A stretch of DNA of 64,000 bases from Crocodylus rhombifer (lineage: Eukaryota > Chordata > Crocodylia > Crocodylidae), in NCBI GenBank assembly GCA_038503035.1, contig JAVSML010024609.1, positions 973,656 through 1,037,655 of the forward strand, in the 5' to 3' direction. The position numbers and the translations under genes were made by a program. The notes under the pieces were generated by a model. That model saw only the letters and a program-made list of their open reading frames with translations, made no database searches and was not told the origin of the DNA. Shown here piece after piece: positions 37,301 to 47,575 of the stretch. The first letter of the stretch is position 1; every line of letters starts with the position of its first letter.

Positions 37301-39127
37301 ACTAGTCTGGATGTATTGTTGCCCTGGACAGTAGCATGTAAGTGGAGCCGGTGTAATTGCTGAATTAGTCTCCTTCTTTTTGAATTGTTTCATAATTGTA
37401 CTGTGGAATCTAAGTATCTTATCAAAAGTATAAAGAGTAAGCTAAAAACCCAGATCATTTTGGGGAGGAGATGTGCAGCTAACCTCCATATGTGCCTTGG
37501 ACAGTGCTAGTCCTAGCTTTCTACTTTCATTTCCCACTGTAAAATATTCTAAAAGCTAAAACAAACATAACCAGCACAGACTGTGTGCCGGAGTCTAAAA
37601 ACCTTCCGAGACCGTCTCAGAAACGTGATTGTAAGCGAACCCCGTTCAAGAGTACATTGTTAGGAACTAAAAGAATTACAATTACAGATCATGTTTGTAT
37701 ATCTTTACACCCCAAGAAGTGAGATACAGGGCAAAATTTCACATCCTGGAAATAAGCAATTTCATGGTAAACAGTGTTGATGCTTGATGTTTTAAATAGA
37801 GTGAAGAATTTTCACACAGAGGTTTACGTTAAGACCTTACTTGGAAATTTGAGAAGAGAATTTCAGGTTCTTAGCGTGTGCCATATCTTTGTGGTACTCA
37901 GTCAGCACTGAAGACATCATGATAAAACTATTCCAGAAATGTGGTGAAAATGGAGCAGTTACGTGTTTGATGCAAGTGCTTTATGGAGGCTGATCTGTGG
38001 TGTCATGAGTGACCCTCTAGTTTTTAAATGCATCTGACTGCTACAATCTGTTTTGAGAATGGTTGTGCCTTAGTGATACGTTTTATGCCAGTCCTGAGTT
38101 CAAAATAAGTTTGGAATAGCATGGAGCATACAATATTTTTCTTAAGTGGTAACTAACACCATCTTACAACTTTTTCACTATCATTTAAGAAATTCAGGAG
38201 TGTTGTATACATAAAATATAAAATCTCACACTGCAGCAATCTGTTTCCTCCTCTTTAATTGTACTAGAAGCAATTTTGTGACTGGATGCTGCCTAACTTA
38301 AACCCCACTGAAGTCAGTGGGAGGATTTCATTTAGACTTCCATGGCACAAAGCACATGTTTTGGTCTGGGGACAACCTTATCTAGAGTCTCACTTCAGTT
38401 CATGTGAATATTCATGCTGATGTGTTTTCCTGATTCAGTGCATCATGGTCCATGGTGTAGGTGTTATCATTTGAGATCCCTTTCAAGGACCCTATCCTTC
38501 CCCTTCTCTGTGAATAATGGCATCTCACCCCAGCCAGTCTGTGTCTGGGCTTTGAGGATACAACTCCTGCCTACCAACCTGATGAGCTTCATTCTTGGAC
38601 TCCTGTGGACAGTAAACATTAAGCAATAATCCTGAAAGTGCTTCTTCAAAAAAAATACTAGTTTGTCCAAAAGAGTACAGTGCTTAAAGAAGAAGGGATA
38701 AGACAGCAAAGGATGTGTCCACATTGTGTCCTCAGCGTAGCCAAGGGCACCCGCTCTCAACCATATGTTGGTCATCTCTTCCTGTTTTACATGCACAATG
38801 GTAGAAATGCAGTGGTAAAGCCATACTGTGGGTGTTCCCTGCAGCTACTGTCAAAGTCTGTTTCTGGTATTTTTAACCAGTCACATGAGATTTCTCCAAA
38901 GTGGCTTCACCATCACATTTCTGTGTTTGGTGCCCGTATGTAAGAGTATGTGAGGGGAGCATTCTCAAGAGAGGGCACCCTACCAGTGCCAAGGACATGA
39001 CGTAGATCATGTTGTCCATGCCTCTTCAGGTTTATTTGGTTGTCCACACTTGACATGCCCCACAAAGTCCTGGAATAGAACTGACTTAGACCAAGTGCCC
39101 CTCCATTCTCCCTGGAGATCAGTCTGC
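37301..39127. other. Intergenic DNA, no recognised feature
   Basis: Anonymous AT-rich sequence downstream of the likely transcript end. Several ORFs of 70-110 codons occur near 38414-38943, but they overlap on opposite strands and none resembles a known protein. Confidence 0.55.
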
Positions 39128-39404
39128 TTAATGGGTGCATCTACATGTCACCCTACAGTGACGTAGCAACATGCTGTGGTGACACAGCGATTACGGAGGT
39201 CTACATGTGATCACCAGTTACATTGCCATAGCAGTGCGCTCTCCGGTTATAGCATGCTGCTACAGTGATATAGTGGCAAAATCTAACTGTGCTGTACACA
39301 CAGCGCTGTAACCACCTATACTGTGCCATGCTTTAGCACTTCCAAAAGTACTTTCAAAATGCCATAGCAGTGTCACCATATGGCAACATGTAAATGCACC
39401 CAGT
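39128..39404. mobile_element. Palindromic short TIR element (MITE-like)
   Basis: The left end at 39132-39151 begins GGGTGCATCTACATGTCACC. The right end is GGCAACATGTAAATGCACCC. They are near-perfect inverted repeats. The interior alternates motifs containing TAGC/GCTA and ATAGCAG/CTGCTAC in both orientations, so most of the element can fold. No coding potential. Confidence 0.65.
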
Positions 39405-40599
39405 GATTACAGACCCTTTCCCTAATAGGCCTATTAAATCAAATATTTGGCTATCGCAAGCACCCTGTTGCCAGTATTGGCTCCCACTTCAGAGAAGTAA
39501 GCCTAGCTTTTGTATTTGGAGGAACTCTTTTTTTATCTTTTCCCCTCTAGCTAATGTCAGACTCAATCTCTTGAATTAAAATAATTAGCAATACAGAGTT
39601 GAACAGGGAAACTAAGCCGCACATAAATAGTTATAAGTAATACGTACATTTTCCCAGTTCATCAAAGCCAGTCTATGATCCTTCTGTGTCTCATTTGTAG
39701 CTTTGGGATATTTTTATTCAAATAATGCTAAAGATATGCATAAGTAGCTAATTTGTAGCTATTAAACATGAATGAAGAATTCTAAGATCTCCAAAAGAAA
39801 ATGTAGGAAAGAGAAAAAAAAAATCCCCTCCATTTTTATGCGTCTAAATAGCCTTCCTGCCTCCCCCCTCTTTGTGGAGCTAGTTCAGTTGAATTAGGAT
39901 ACCTTATTACATCTTAAAAATTTGGAGGGCCTTTATTTTTATTCTGTAAAGTGACAGATTAAGGAAAATTGGTTAATTCTCTTCTACAGTAAAAACCTAC
40001 AGGCATAGAATAACTCAGCCTTCTGATCTGATTGTGTAGTCTGGCTTTCTGACTTGAGGAATCAGCAACTCATATAACCACAGCCTTTGTTCTTGATTGA
40101 AGAAAATCTCATTTGAAACGCATATACTTTATCCTACAGTGGATTATAAAGGGTAAAGTGATACTAGTGTGTCAGCAAACACTTTGGTGGAGTCATAGAA
40201 GCCTTTAAGAGTGAGGAATATGCTGCATTTGCTACTTTTGCCACCATTTTCTGCAGTATTTCTTTTTGTTTGGGGGGGCAGGAGGAGTGCTATTAATGAT
40301 TACCTCTGACACTTGTTTTGTTGAGGAGTATGTTCAAGTACATAGCCACAGTGCATGGTGGCTTTTTTGTTCTCATCATGATAATCTTTAAAGCAGTTTC
40401 CATGCACAGCTTAAAATGAGTTATTTTACACACCGCATGCAAGATAAGGAATACAAGGGGGAAGAGTTTCCCTTTTAATCTGCATTGGTTTAATTCAGAC
40501 TGTTTTGTGATGTCAGCTACACTTTGCGTCTTGATTATTTAAAAATAAATGCCCTTGGGTATTACTGTACACAAGTGTGTGTGTATGTTTGTATGTGTG
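39405..40599. other. Intergenic DNA, no recognised feature
   Basis: AT-rich non-coding sequence with no recognised element before the fold-back unit that follows. Confidence 0.5.
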
Positions 40600-40655
40600 T
40601 GCATGTGCATATCTTAATGCTAGCTACTACTTAGTGCTTAAAACATGTTAATGCA

Positions 40656-40810
40656 GAAAAAGTGTGTGTGTGTAGACATAAATACATATATACATATACA
40701 TACACATCTATATACATATATATGTGTGTGTGTGTATAGATATAGTAATATATATATCTGTGTGTGTGTGTGTGTATACGGACATACACACACACACACA
40801 GATATATATT
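40656..40810 (+). repeat. Mixed TG/TA/CA microsatellite
   Basis: Runs of (TG)n, (TA)n and (CA)n lie within fold-back unit copy 1. ORFs crossing it give meaningless C/V/Y/T/H-repeat peptides on both strands. Confidence 0.9.
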
Positions 40811-40814
40811 TATA

Positions 40815-41130
40815 CAGTAAAAGCCGCGTTATCCTGTGCCTTACTAACTGGCATGCCAATCGATACGGCAAAAGCGAGAACACTATTACACTTCCAGTTC
40901 CACCGAGCCCCCACAGCCCAGGACAAAGCAGCCTTTCCCCAGTGTGCCCAGGCCCCCTCCCTGTCCCCTGGCACTCTGACATGGCGGGAGGGGCAGTGGC
41001 ACACTGGACGCGCTGAGAAGGGCGACGGCGCGAACAGACAAAGACACCTGTTCGGGCCTCTCAGATAACTGGCATATTTGGTTATTCAGCACCCCCCATT
41101 CCCCATGGGTGCCAGATAACAAAACTTGTG
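40815..41130. mobile_element. Candidate pogo/Tigger-like non-autonomous DNA transposon
   Basis: The left end CAGTAAAAGCCGCGTTATCC has the CAGTNNAANCNNCGTTATNC look of Tigger/pogo termini. The right end CCAGATAACAAAACTTG is a degenerate inverted match (ATAAC and CTT preserved). The insert sits in TA-rich microsatellite DNA, the TA target preference of this superfamily. The interior keeps many CpGs (GGACGCGCTGAGAAGGGCG at about 41006), unlike its surroundings. No transposase is present. Confidence 0.5.
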
Positions 41131-41571
41131 ATATGTGTGTGTGTATATATGTGTATGTATATGTGTCTACACACACACACTTTGCATTACCATGTTTCAA
41201 GCACTGAGTAATAGCTAGCACAAAGGTATAGTATGTGTGGTTTACATGCATTATTTGACTTAAGTATTCAAGACAGAGTCCAAACAATTACCACTCGCTA
41301 TGGTCACAGTTTCCAGTATGATCCAATATATCTTCAGGAATGTAACACCTATAAAAACATACAGTTAAATCTTAGCACGTATAGGTTCAATCTACGAAGA
41401 CTTTTTATTAGAACTGCTTGTTATAGATATAGAAGGTAAAATCCTGTTTTCACCCTGACTACCTCCAATCAGGAAGAAGGATTATAACATTTTCACATAA
41501 CGTGTGTATAGGCACATTGTACCTTAGAGCCAGAGGCATCCTGTAGAGTCATAAAATGTGCAATATGTGTC

Positions 41572-42762
41572 TTGAACTCCAAGTTGAGCAATAGCATGTG
41601 TGAACCTTTGAAAATATATGTTTAACTCCCACTGACTTTCACTGAAACTTAGGTTCCTCAAAATGCCAATGAGGCAGGGGTTAGATGGATCTAGCTCTCG
41701 GGTACATAAATCCAAAATGTAGATCCTCAGATCTCAGCTGCTGCCTAACACTGGAGATATCTAATATCCCTAGGACTCTAACTTTTCACCCAGGAAAGTT
41801 CCTAAATATGTGCTAGAACGTTGCGTGTCTTGGCAGTACTGAATAGCTAGGCATTTAGCTTATTCCTAAGCCACAGCAAGAGTTAGCCATTTCTTACAAG
41901 GCCTGATCTCTGTCAGATTGAGCCTCACCCAGACTGTGGAGGCAGTGATCCAGGTTCAGTGCTCACCTAGAATACAGAAATTCCTCTTACCTGAGGCTAC
42001 TTGAGTATATATCTCCTATCTTGTAGAGCAGGGGTACAACCCATAGACCAAATCTGACTCATGGAGATGGGAGGCTTCAGTGGCCTTCTGTCAGTGGGGG
42101 ATTTTGCCTGCACCATGAGGAGGGCAGTGAAGAGCTTCTCCCATGCTGTGACCAGGTGGCAAGGAGAGGCAGCAGCAATGCCCAGGTCCTATCACTAATG
42201 TTGCTTATTGCTGTTGTAGAGAGCAAGCTGTGTAGTGTGGTGCACCTAGTCTCTCCTGCTGAAGCTGTTCCACTTTGTATAAAATAGTTAAACGTTAATT
42301 GGAGCAGGGACTGGACCCAGGCACCCGGTGGGTCGATCTCACACACCACCTTTCTGATCCAAGGCTTTGAACTAGGTTTCTCAGGCTTGTGGTTAAGACA
42401 CCAACCTGTAGGAGGTGGATTCTGAGTTCCCACCTTTGTTCCCAGGACTAATGTGTTTTACCAATGACTGTTTAATGTAAAACATATGACCAGTCCTCAG
42501 AGCAGGGACCATGATCTAGATCTTTCCACCTCATGGGTGACTGCCTAACCACTAAACTAGTGACTCATACTCTTACTTGCTCCCTCTCTCTGGCTGAAGG
42601 AATCTTTATTCCCCCCCCCACAGGAGAGCTATTTTAATTTAAAAAATAGGGATGTTGGATGCTGTCCTTTTATCTTCCAGCTCTCCCTCATAGCCCCTCT
42701 AGGGAAGTGGGCCATATGCCTTCAGACAGAGGTGTCAGTTGAACCTGGGACTTCCTCATACT
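41572..42762. other. Intergenic DNA, no firm feature
   Basis: Anonymous sequence. A GC-richer block at about 42025-42440, starting AGAGCAGGGGTACAACCCAT, resembles the edge of dispersed hAT-type repeats but could not be delimited. Confidence 0.4.
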
Positions 42763-43219
42763 GGGCATGTCTACATATGCATCCCACTGTGTAGTTGCTA
42801 CTGTGCAGTCATTTACTACTTGCTTCAGCAAATACTAAATGACTGTGAAGTACCCACCGGTACTGTGCAGTAGGGGTGTGCGAAACAGGCTGTATTCAAT
42901 TCAGATTCAGCCTGAATCAAGGGACAGTGATTTGATTCATTGATTCGGATCACAGTCCTAATTCGATTTGGTCAAATCTGAATCTGAACATTCAATGCTG
43001 ACTCAGAAAATCAGCAATTCGGCCATAGACACAGCTTTAAATGTTTTTTTCTATATATCTCGAGGTATCAGGCATGGCTCGTGAATGCTGCAATGGTGGG
43101 GTGGATGAAGCACCCCACAGGAATGTGGGGGCGGGACCCCTGGGTGCTCAGTGGCAAACCCAGAAGTGGACCAGAAGAGCTTCTGGTCCACTTCCAGGTT
43201 TGCCACTGAGCACGCTGGG

Positions 43220-43800
43220 GACACATATTGCACATTTTATGACTTTACAGGATTCCTATGGCCCTGAGGTACACCTTGTCTATACAGACATTATGTGAGA
43301 ACGTTACAATCCTTCTTCCTGATTGGAGGTAGACAGGGTGAAAAAAGGGTTTTACTTTCTAAATCTATAATAAGCAGTTCTAATAAAAAGTCTTCGTAGA
43401 TTGAACCTATATGTAACTGTAGAGTTTTATAGGTGTTACATTCCTGAAGATATATTGAATCATACTGGAAACTGTGATCATAGTGAGTGGTAATTGTTTG
43501 AACTCTGTCTTGAATACTTAAGCCAAATAATGCATGTTAACCACACATACCGTACCTTTGTGCTAGCTATTACTCAGTGCTTGAAACATGTTAATGCAGA
43601 CAAAGTGTGTGTGTGTGTGTGTGTATGTATAAGTATATGTGTGTGTGTGCATGTGTGTATATGTATATATATTATATATATATGTGCATGTGTGTATACG
43701 TATATGTCTATACACACACACATACTTTGTCTGCATTAACATGTTTCAAACACTGAGTAATAGCTAGCACTAAGATATGCACAAACATATGTATATGTAG
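43220..43800 (+). mobile_element. Unclassified fold-back unit, copy 2 (inner level of nest)
   Basis: This begins at ACACATATTGCACATTTTAT and ends near CACAAACATATGTATATGTAG (20 of these bases). It interrupts the palindromic hAT-like element and replaces about 25 bp present in copy 46794. It is the reverse complement of the unit at 40600-41571. The hairpin arms GTGCTAGCTATTACTCAGTG (43559) and CACTGAGTAATAGCTAGCAC (ending about 43771) enclose (TG)n/(TA)n/(CA)n. No coding capacity. Confidence 0.75.
43606..43735 (+). repeat. Mixed TG/TA/CA microsatellite in hairpin loop
   Basis: Dinucleotide runs form the loop of the fold-back unit. They are longer and differently arranged than in copy 1, as expected of unstable simple repeats. 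Confidence 0.9.
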
Positions 43801-44234
43801 GACACTCCATCTGCCCCAGCATTTCAGCCTTCATGAGCCGCCTGGTACCTTGAGGTATGTAGAAAAAACATTTAAAGCTGTGTCTGTGGCCAAATCATCA
43901 AATCTCTCCGAATCAATTGGGAGGGTTCCAATTCAATTTGGAGAGATTAAGGGTCTTCATATGCAGAGATTCAGCCACTGAATCAGGCTGAATCTCTGCT
44001 GAATCAAATCAGCAACCAAAGCTTCACACAGCCCTGCAGTGCAGTCCCAGTGGCACGTGGGTCATTTCCAACCCTACTGCGCAGTAGCTTATTACTGTGC
44101 AGTAGTGGTGGCATCACACTTAGTGCCTACTGGTGCTACATCACTGTAGCGATGAGCTACACCATAGCTTTTCACTACAGCAATGTAGCATCTCATGTAG
44201 ACATGCCCACTGGGTAGCTAATATGCTGGGCAGA

Positions 44235-44505
44235 CTCTGTGCTTCCATGCGCAACTTCACACTGGAGTGTTGGATACCCCACCTGAAGGCACAGAGGCAG
44301 CCAGGCTAGCCCAATGGCATGTGGACTGGGAGCCATGGGCCATTGGGCTGGCTGGCTCTGTGCCTCTAGGTGAGGCTTCCAACACTCCAGAAAGAAACTG
44401 CACATGGAGGCACAGAGTCATGTGGCCAGATGGGCTTCTGCTTGCCTCTGCATGTGGTTTCCTCCTGGAATGCTGGAAGTCCCACCTGGAGGCATGGAGC
44501 TGCCT
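44235..44505. repeat. Three-copy alternating inverted repeat
   Basis: Arm 44235-44318 pairs with 44338-44417 across a spacer of about 20 bp (GGCACAGAGGCAGCCAG on one side, CTGGCTCTGTGCC on the other, and GGAGTGTTGGA against TCCAACACTCC). A third, direct-oriented copy follows at about 44444-44500 (CTGGAATGCTGGAAGTCCCA). A further relative lies at about 63169-63236. No coding function is supported, despite overlapping ORFs on both strands. Confidence 0.65.
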
Positions 44506-46785
44506 GTCCTGGTCTGATGGCAGCAGCAGCTCAGCACCCACCCCAATCTCCAGTACTTTGCAGCATTCCCTGCACTGTAGCACTGCTCCATGGTCGCTGC
44601 CTCCTCCTTCTAGCTGTGGGTGGCAATGCAGGTGCCCCAGCTGCTCAACACTTCTAGGCACCTACCCACTGTTGCCCTGTGGGGTCAAGCCAACTCTCAG
44701 GATCTCAATATTGCGCTGTTAGACAGGAGGGTGTCACACAATTGCACGTATACAAACACAAATCAATTAGGTGCATACACACACACACTACCAGCTCAGG
44801 CACATACACATCCAAACCAGCCTATACACATGCATACCTATCACCAATTCAAGCACGTACACTATACAACCCAAAAGTTAGACACAGCTCACTAATTCGT
44901 ATATCATGTACACAATGTCAAATACATATATATATATATATACACACACACTCAACCCAACTACACATACACACAGGTAAGTTCTTAACTTGGATGGTAC
45001 AGTGTGTATGTGTGTGCTTGGGGTACCTGGGATACTTGGGGGAAGGTTCAAGTAAGAGAGAGAAAGTTAGTGTCAGGAGTGAAAGTTACCAGAACCAGGA
45101 TTAGAACTGGTGGACTACAGAGAAGCTAGCTGAGGACCTGAGGCTTGGGTTTATTTAAGGTAGACTGTGGGGCTGGAAACTGAGGCAGACAGCTGAGATT
45201 TGGGCAGCGGGGCAGATAAGTGGTGGCAAGGAGGAGACAGCCAGGAAAGAAACTGAGGCAGAAACCTGGTTGCTCAGGGAAAAAGGAAAAGGCAGTGGGG
45301 ATAAGACAGTGGCAAAAAAACAGGGTGTTGGGAGGCAGAGAGGAGCTCAGGACAGGTGTTGGAAGTGACAGTGAGCCAGAAGCAGGAGAGGGAGAAATGA
45401 GACAGACGTTAGAGGGGCGAGGAGCAAAGAGAGTCCAAGTCCTTGGTTGAAGAGGGAGTGGGAGTGATAGCTGCCTATTCAGGCTGGAAAGGGGTCCTTG
45501 TCCAGTAGGTGTTGCCCAGAGGGGGGTCGCCGGCAGGGCCTCTGGGTGGATAGATGGTGTGGCGTGGTGCTGGTCCAGATGGGGAGAGTGTCCCACTGTG
45601 TCTGTCTTCACTGCCCCTTTTTATAGGGGCAGACCTTGTGTGACCCTAGTGACAGGAGGGAACCGCCAGCTGGCTCCCAGCTCTTTGTAAGCCCCACTTA
45701 CCCCAAAGGCTCCAGGAGGGAAAGTCAGTTTGAGCCAAGCCCTGGCTGACGCGAGTCTCATGCCCTGGCCCTTCCCCCTCTCCCTCGGGACAGGGCTTAC
45801 ATTTGCTGACCTTTTGGCAAGAAGGTTGCGCAGGGTGGAACTTTGCAAAAGTGGAAAAATCTGTTTTTCTGTTAAAATGAAAAATCTACTTTTTTTCTCT
45901 GTTAGAAGGGAAAATCCGTGTCTTTTCCCCCATTTTTCGATGGGAAATGGAAAACCTAGATCCCTGGTAATAGAACAGGAATATAACATACCAAGAGATG
46001 GTTTATAACTTCTGAGCTTTTATTTTACAACAAATGTAAACATAAAAAATAGGAAAGGTCCTGGGAAAAGTCATGAGACAGCATAATAGCCAAAAGTAAA
46101 AAGTTAAAATCTCCTCAGAAATTAAATGGAGAGACCTCAAGACTGAGGCTCTGCTTTGCTCTAACTCATAGTTAGCCCAGTCACTTGCAGTATTAATCAA
46201 AAGTGTATAACCTTATGTCTACTTGACCTAGAGGTGAATATGTAGATCCATGTCTGTATGGAAGTTTGTCCCCCAATCTGAACCAAGCAAAAATATACAA
46301 ATCAAAGCCACGTAGTGAATTACAGAAAATGAAAAAGACACTCGGCTAAGGCCAGATTAACTCTAACTCTGCAGCTTAGGTTTCCCTACTCTTCTGTAAT
46401 TTCATTAGGAATGTTATGATCTCTTCATTATTATGAATGCAAATACAAGCCCTTCTTAGCACACTCGTCCACCTTAATTTTTAGAAGCTTAATATTTTAT
46501 ATGCACCATAGATCCTTATGGGAAAAATCTCAAATGCTTAGTATTTTGCCATGAATGCATAATACAGAATTAATACAATGGTAAGTACACATTAATGGCC
46601 TATTGGTCTATAATATTTGTTATTGAATTGTGCAGAACTTGATTACATTAGTTATGCAAGAGATTTCATTAAATAAGGGGAATCACAGCTTCTGCATACT
46701 GCATTACACATTTGTTTTGGAATTTGAATGAACCCAGAATGGGACTATAGCAATGATACTTGGTGAATTTGTCTTAAAAGTAGAG
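44506..46785. other. Intergenic DNA with CA/TA microsatellite, no gene
   Basis: A TA/CA repeat lies at about 44925-44955. 45120-45620 is GA-rich on the plus strand, giving Pro/Ser/Leu-rich ORFs on the minus strand. 45850-45960 contains repeated GGAAAAATCTG/AAAATCTAC-like units. None shows a recognisable domain or mobile-element terminus. Confidence 0.45.
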
Positions 46786-46793
46786 GTAACTAG

Positions 46794-47567
46794 TAGGGGT
46801 GTGCAAAGCAAGCCCTATTTTATTTGGATTCGGATTCAGGCCAAATCAGGGACAGTGATTTAATTTGTTGATTCGTATCACTGTCCCTGGTTCGATAAGA
46901 CCGAATCCAAATCTGAAGATTTGATGCTGATTCGGATATAGACACAGCTTTAAATGTTTTTTCTATATACCTCAAGGTACCAGCATGGCTTGTGAATGCT
47001 GTGATGTTAGGGCAAATGGAGTGTCCCACAGGAGTGTGGTGGGGCCCTTCATGTGTTCAGCGGTCCACTTCTGGGTCCACTGGGGAGCATGCTTAGCCCC
47101 CGCCCCCGCACCCTTACAGCTTGGCAATTGGCTGCGGGGGGACCCTCGGTGCCCCCCCCAGACCCAGGAGGCACCAGCTACCAAGCCAGGGGAGTGCCGG
47201 GGGGCCCCTCTGCAAGCTCCCTGGTAGACCCAGAAGTGAACCAGAAGTGCTTCTGTTCCACTTCTGGGTGTGCTGCTGAGGACACTGGGGAGCCCCCACG
47301 CTCCTGTCAGATGCTCCATGTGCCCCAGCATCACAGCATTCATGAGCCCCCTGCTACATAGAGGTATATAGAAAAAACATTTAAAGCTGTGTCTATGTCC
47401 AAATCGCTGAATCTTTCCAAGTCTCTCCAAATTGATTCAGAGGGTTCCAATACGATTTGGAGAGATTTAAGGGTCTCCTGATTCGATTTGGATTCAGAGA
47501 TTCAGCCCCAGAATCGGGCCGAATGTCTGCTGAACTGAATCAGGGACCGAAGCTTCACACAGTCCTA
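46794..47567. mobile_element. hAT-like palindromic element, copy 2 (complete)
   Basis: It is bounded by a perfect 8-bp duplication, GTAACTAG (46786-46793 and 47568-47575). Its termini are TAGGGGTGTGCAAAGC and GCTTCACACAGTCCTA. It is 774 bp, and almost the whole length is one imperfect palindrome. The arm with GACACAGCTTTAAATGTTTT at about 46938 is mirrored at about 47370-47395, and the centre holds AGACCCAGAAGTGAACCAG and its complement at 47226-47270. It has no transposase, so it would need one in trans. Confidence 0.85.
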
Positions 47568-47575
47568 GTAACTAG

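Larger units (their letters stand above)
40600..41571 (-). mobile_element. Unclassified fold-back unit, copy 1 (inverted relative to copy 2)
   Basis: The unit starts near GTGCATATCTTAATGCTAGC and ends at GTCATAAAATGTGCAATATG (its last bases, TGTGT, at 41567-41571). Its reverse complement matches 43220-43790 nearly throughout (same order of blocks, for example AGTCTTCGTAGATTGAACCT and GAAGATATATTG). Inside, a hairpin pairs CTAGCTACTACTTAGTGCTT (about 40619) with CAAGCACTGAGTAATAGCTAG (19 of these bases), enclosing TG/TA microsatellites. A CpG-rich insert (40815-41130) interrupts it. Confidence 0.75.
42871..44036. mobile_element. hAT-like palindromic element, copy 1 (middle level of nest)
   Basis: The left terminus is TAGGGGTGTGCGAA and the right terminus TTCACACAGCCCTG (its inverse). 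The flanking 8-mers CTGTGCAG (42863-42870) and CAGTGCAG (44037-44044) match at 7 of 8 and fit the hAT target pattern nTnnnnAn. The two halves are inverted copies of each other (GACACAGCTTTAAATGTTTT on the left, its complement on the right). A hairpin, CAAACCCAGAAGTGGACCAG paired with its complement, lies at 43144-43213. Fold-back unit copy 2 interrupts it. There is no transposase ORF. Confidence 0.8.
42763..44208. mobile_element. Short-TIR element hosting nested insertions (outer level)
   Basis: The ends GGGCATGTCTACAT (42763) and ATGTAGACATGCCC (ending 44208) are perfect 14-bp inverted repeats, each flanked by ACT. The element's own sequence is only 42763-42870 and 44037-44208, built of motifs such as ACTGTGCAGT and GTAGCGATG. 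The central 1.17 kb is a later hAT-like insertion. Without the insertion it is about 280 bp, a MITE-sized element like the one at 39128. Confidence 0.75.

Noticed and set aside
40638..41287. Several ORFs of 110-130 codons on both strands
   Set aside because: They read through TG/CA microsatellites and a CpG-rich insert; the peptides are simple repeats.
44267..44722. 151-codon plus-strand ORF, with a 134-codon ORF on the opposite strand
   Set aside because: Both fall on a hairpin repeat and a GC-rich block. The symmetry explains the open frames, and no domain is visible.
45126..45611. 161-codon minus-strand ORF rich in Pro, Ser and Leu
   Set aside because: Caused by a GA-rich plus-strand tract. 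No signal, domain or homologue was recognised.
46972..47430. 152-codon minus-strand ORF
   Set aside because: It lies wholly inside the palindromic hAT-like element, and mirrored ORFs on the other strand follow from the palindrome.
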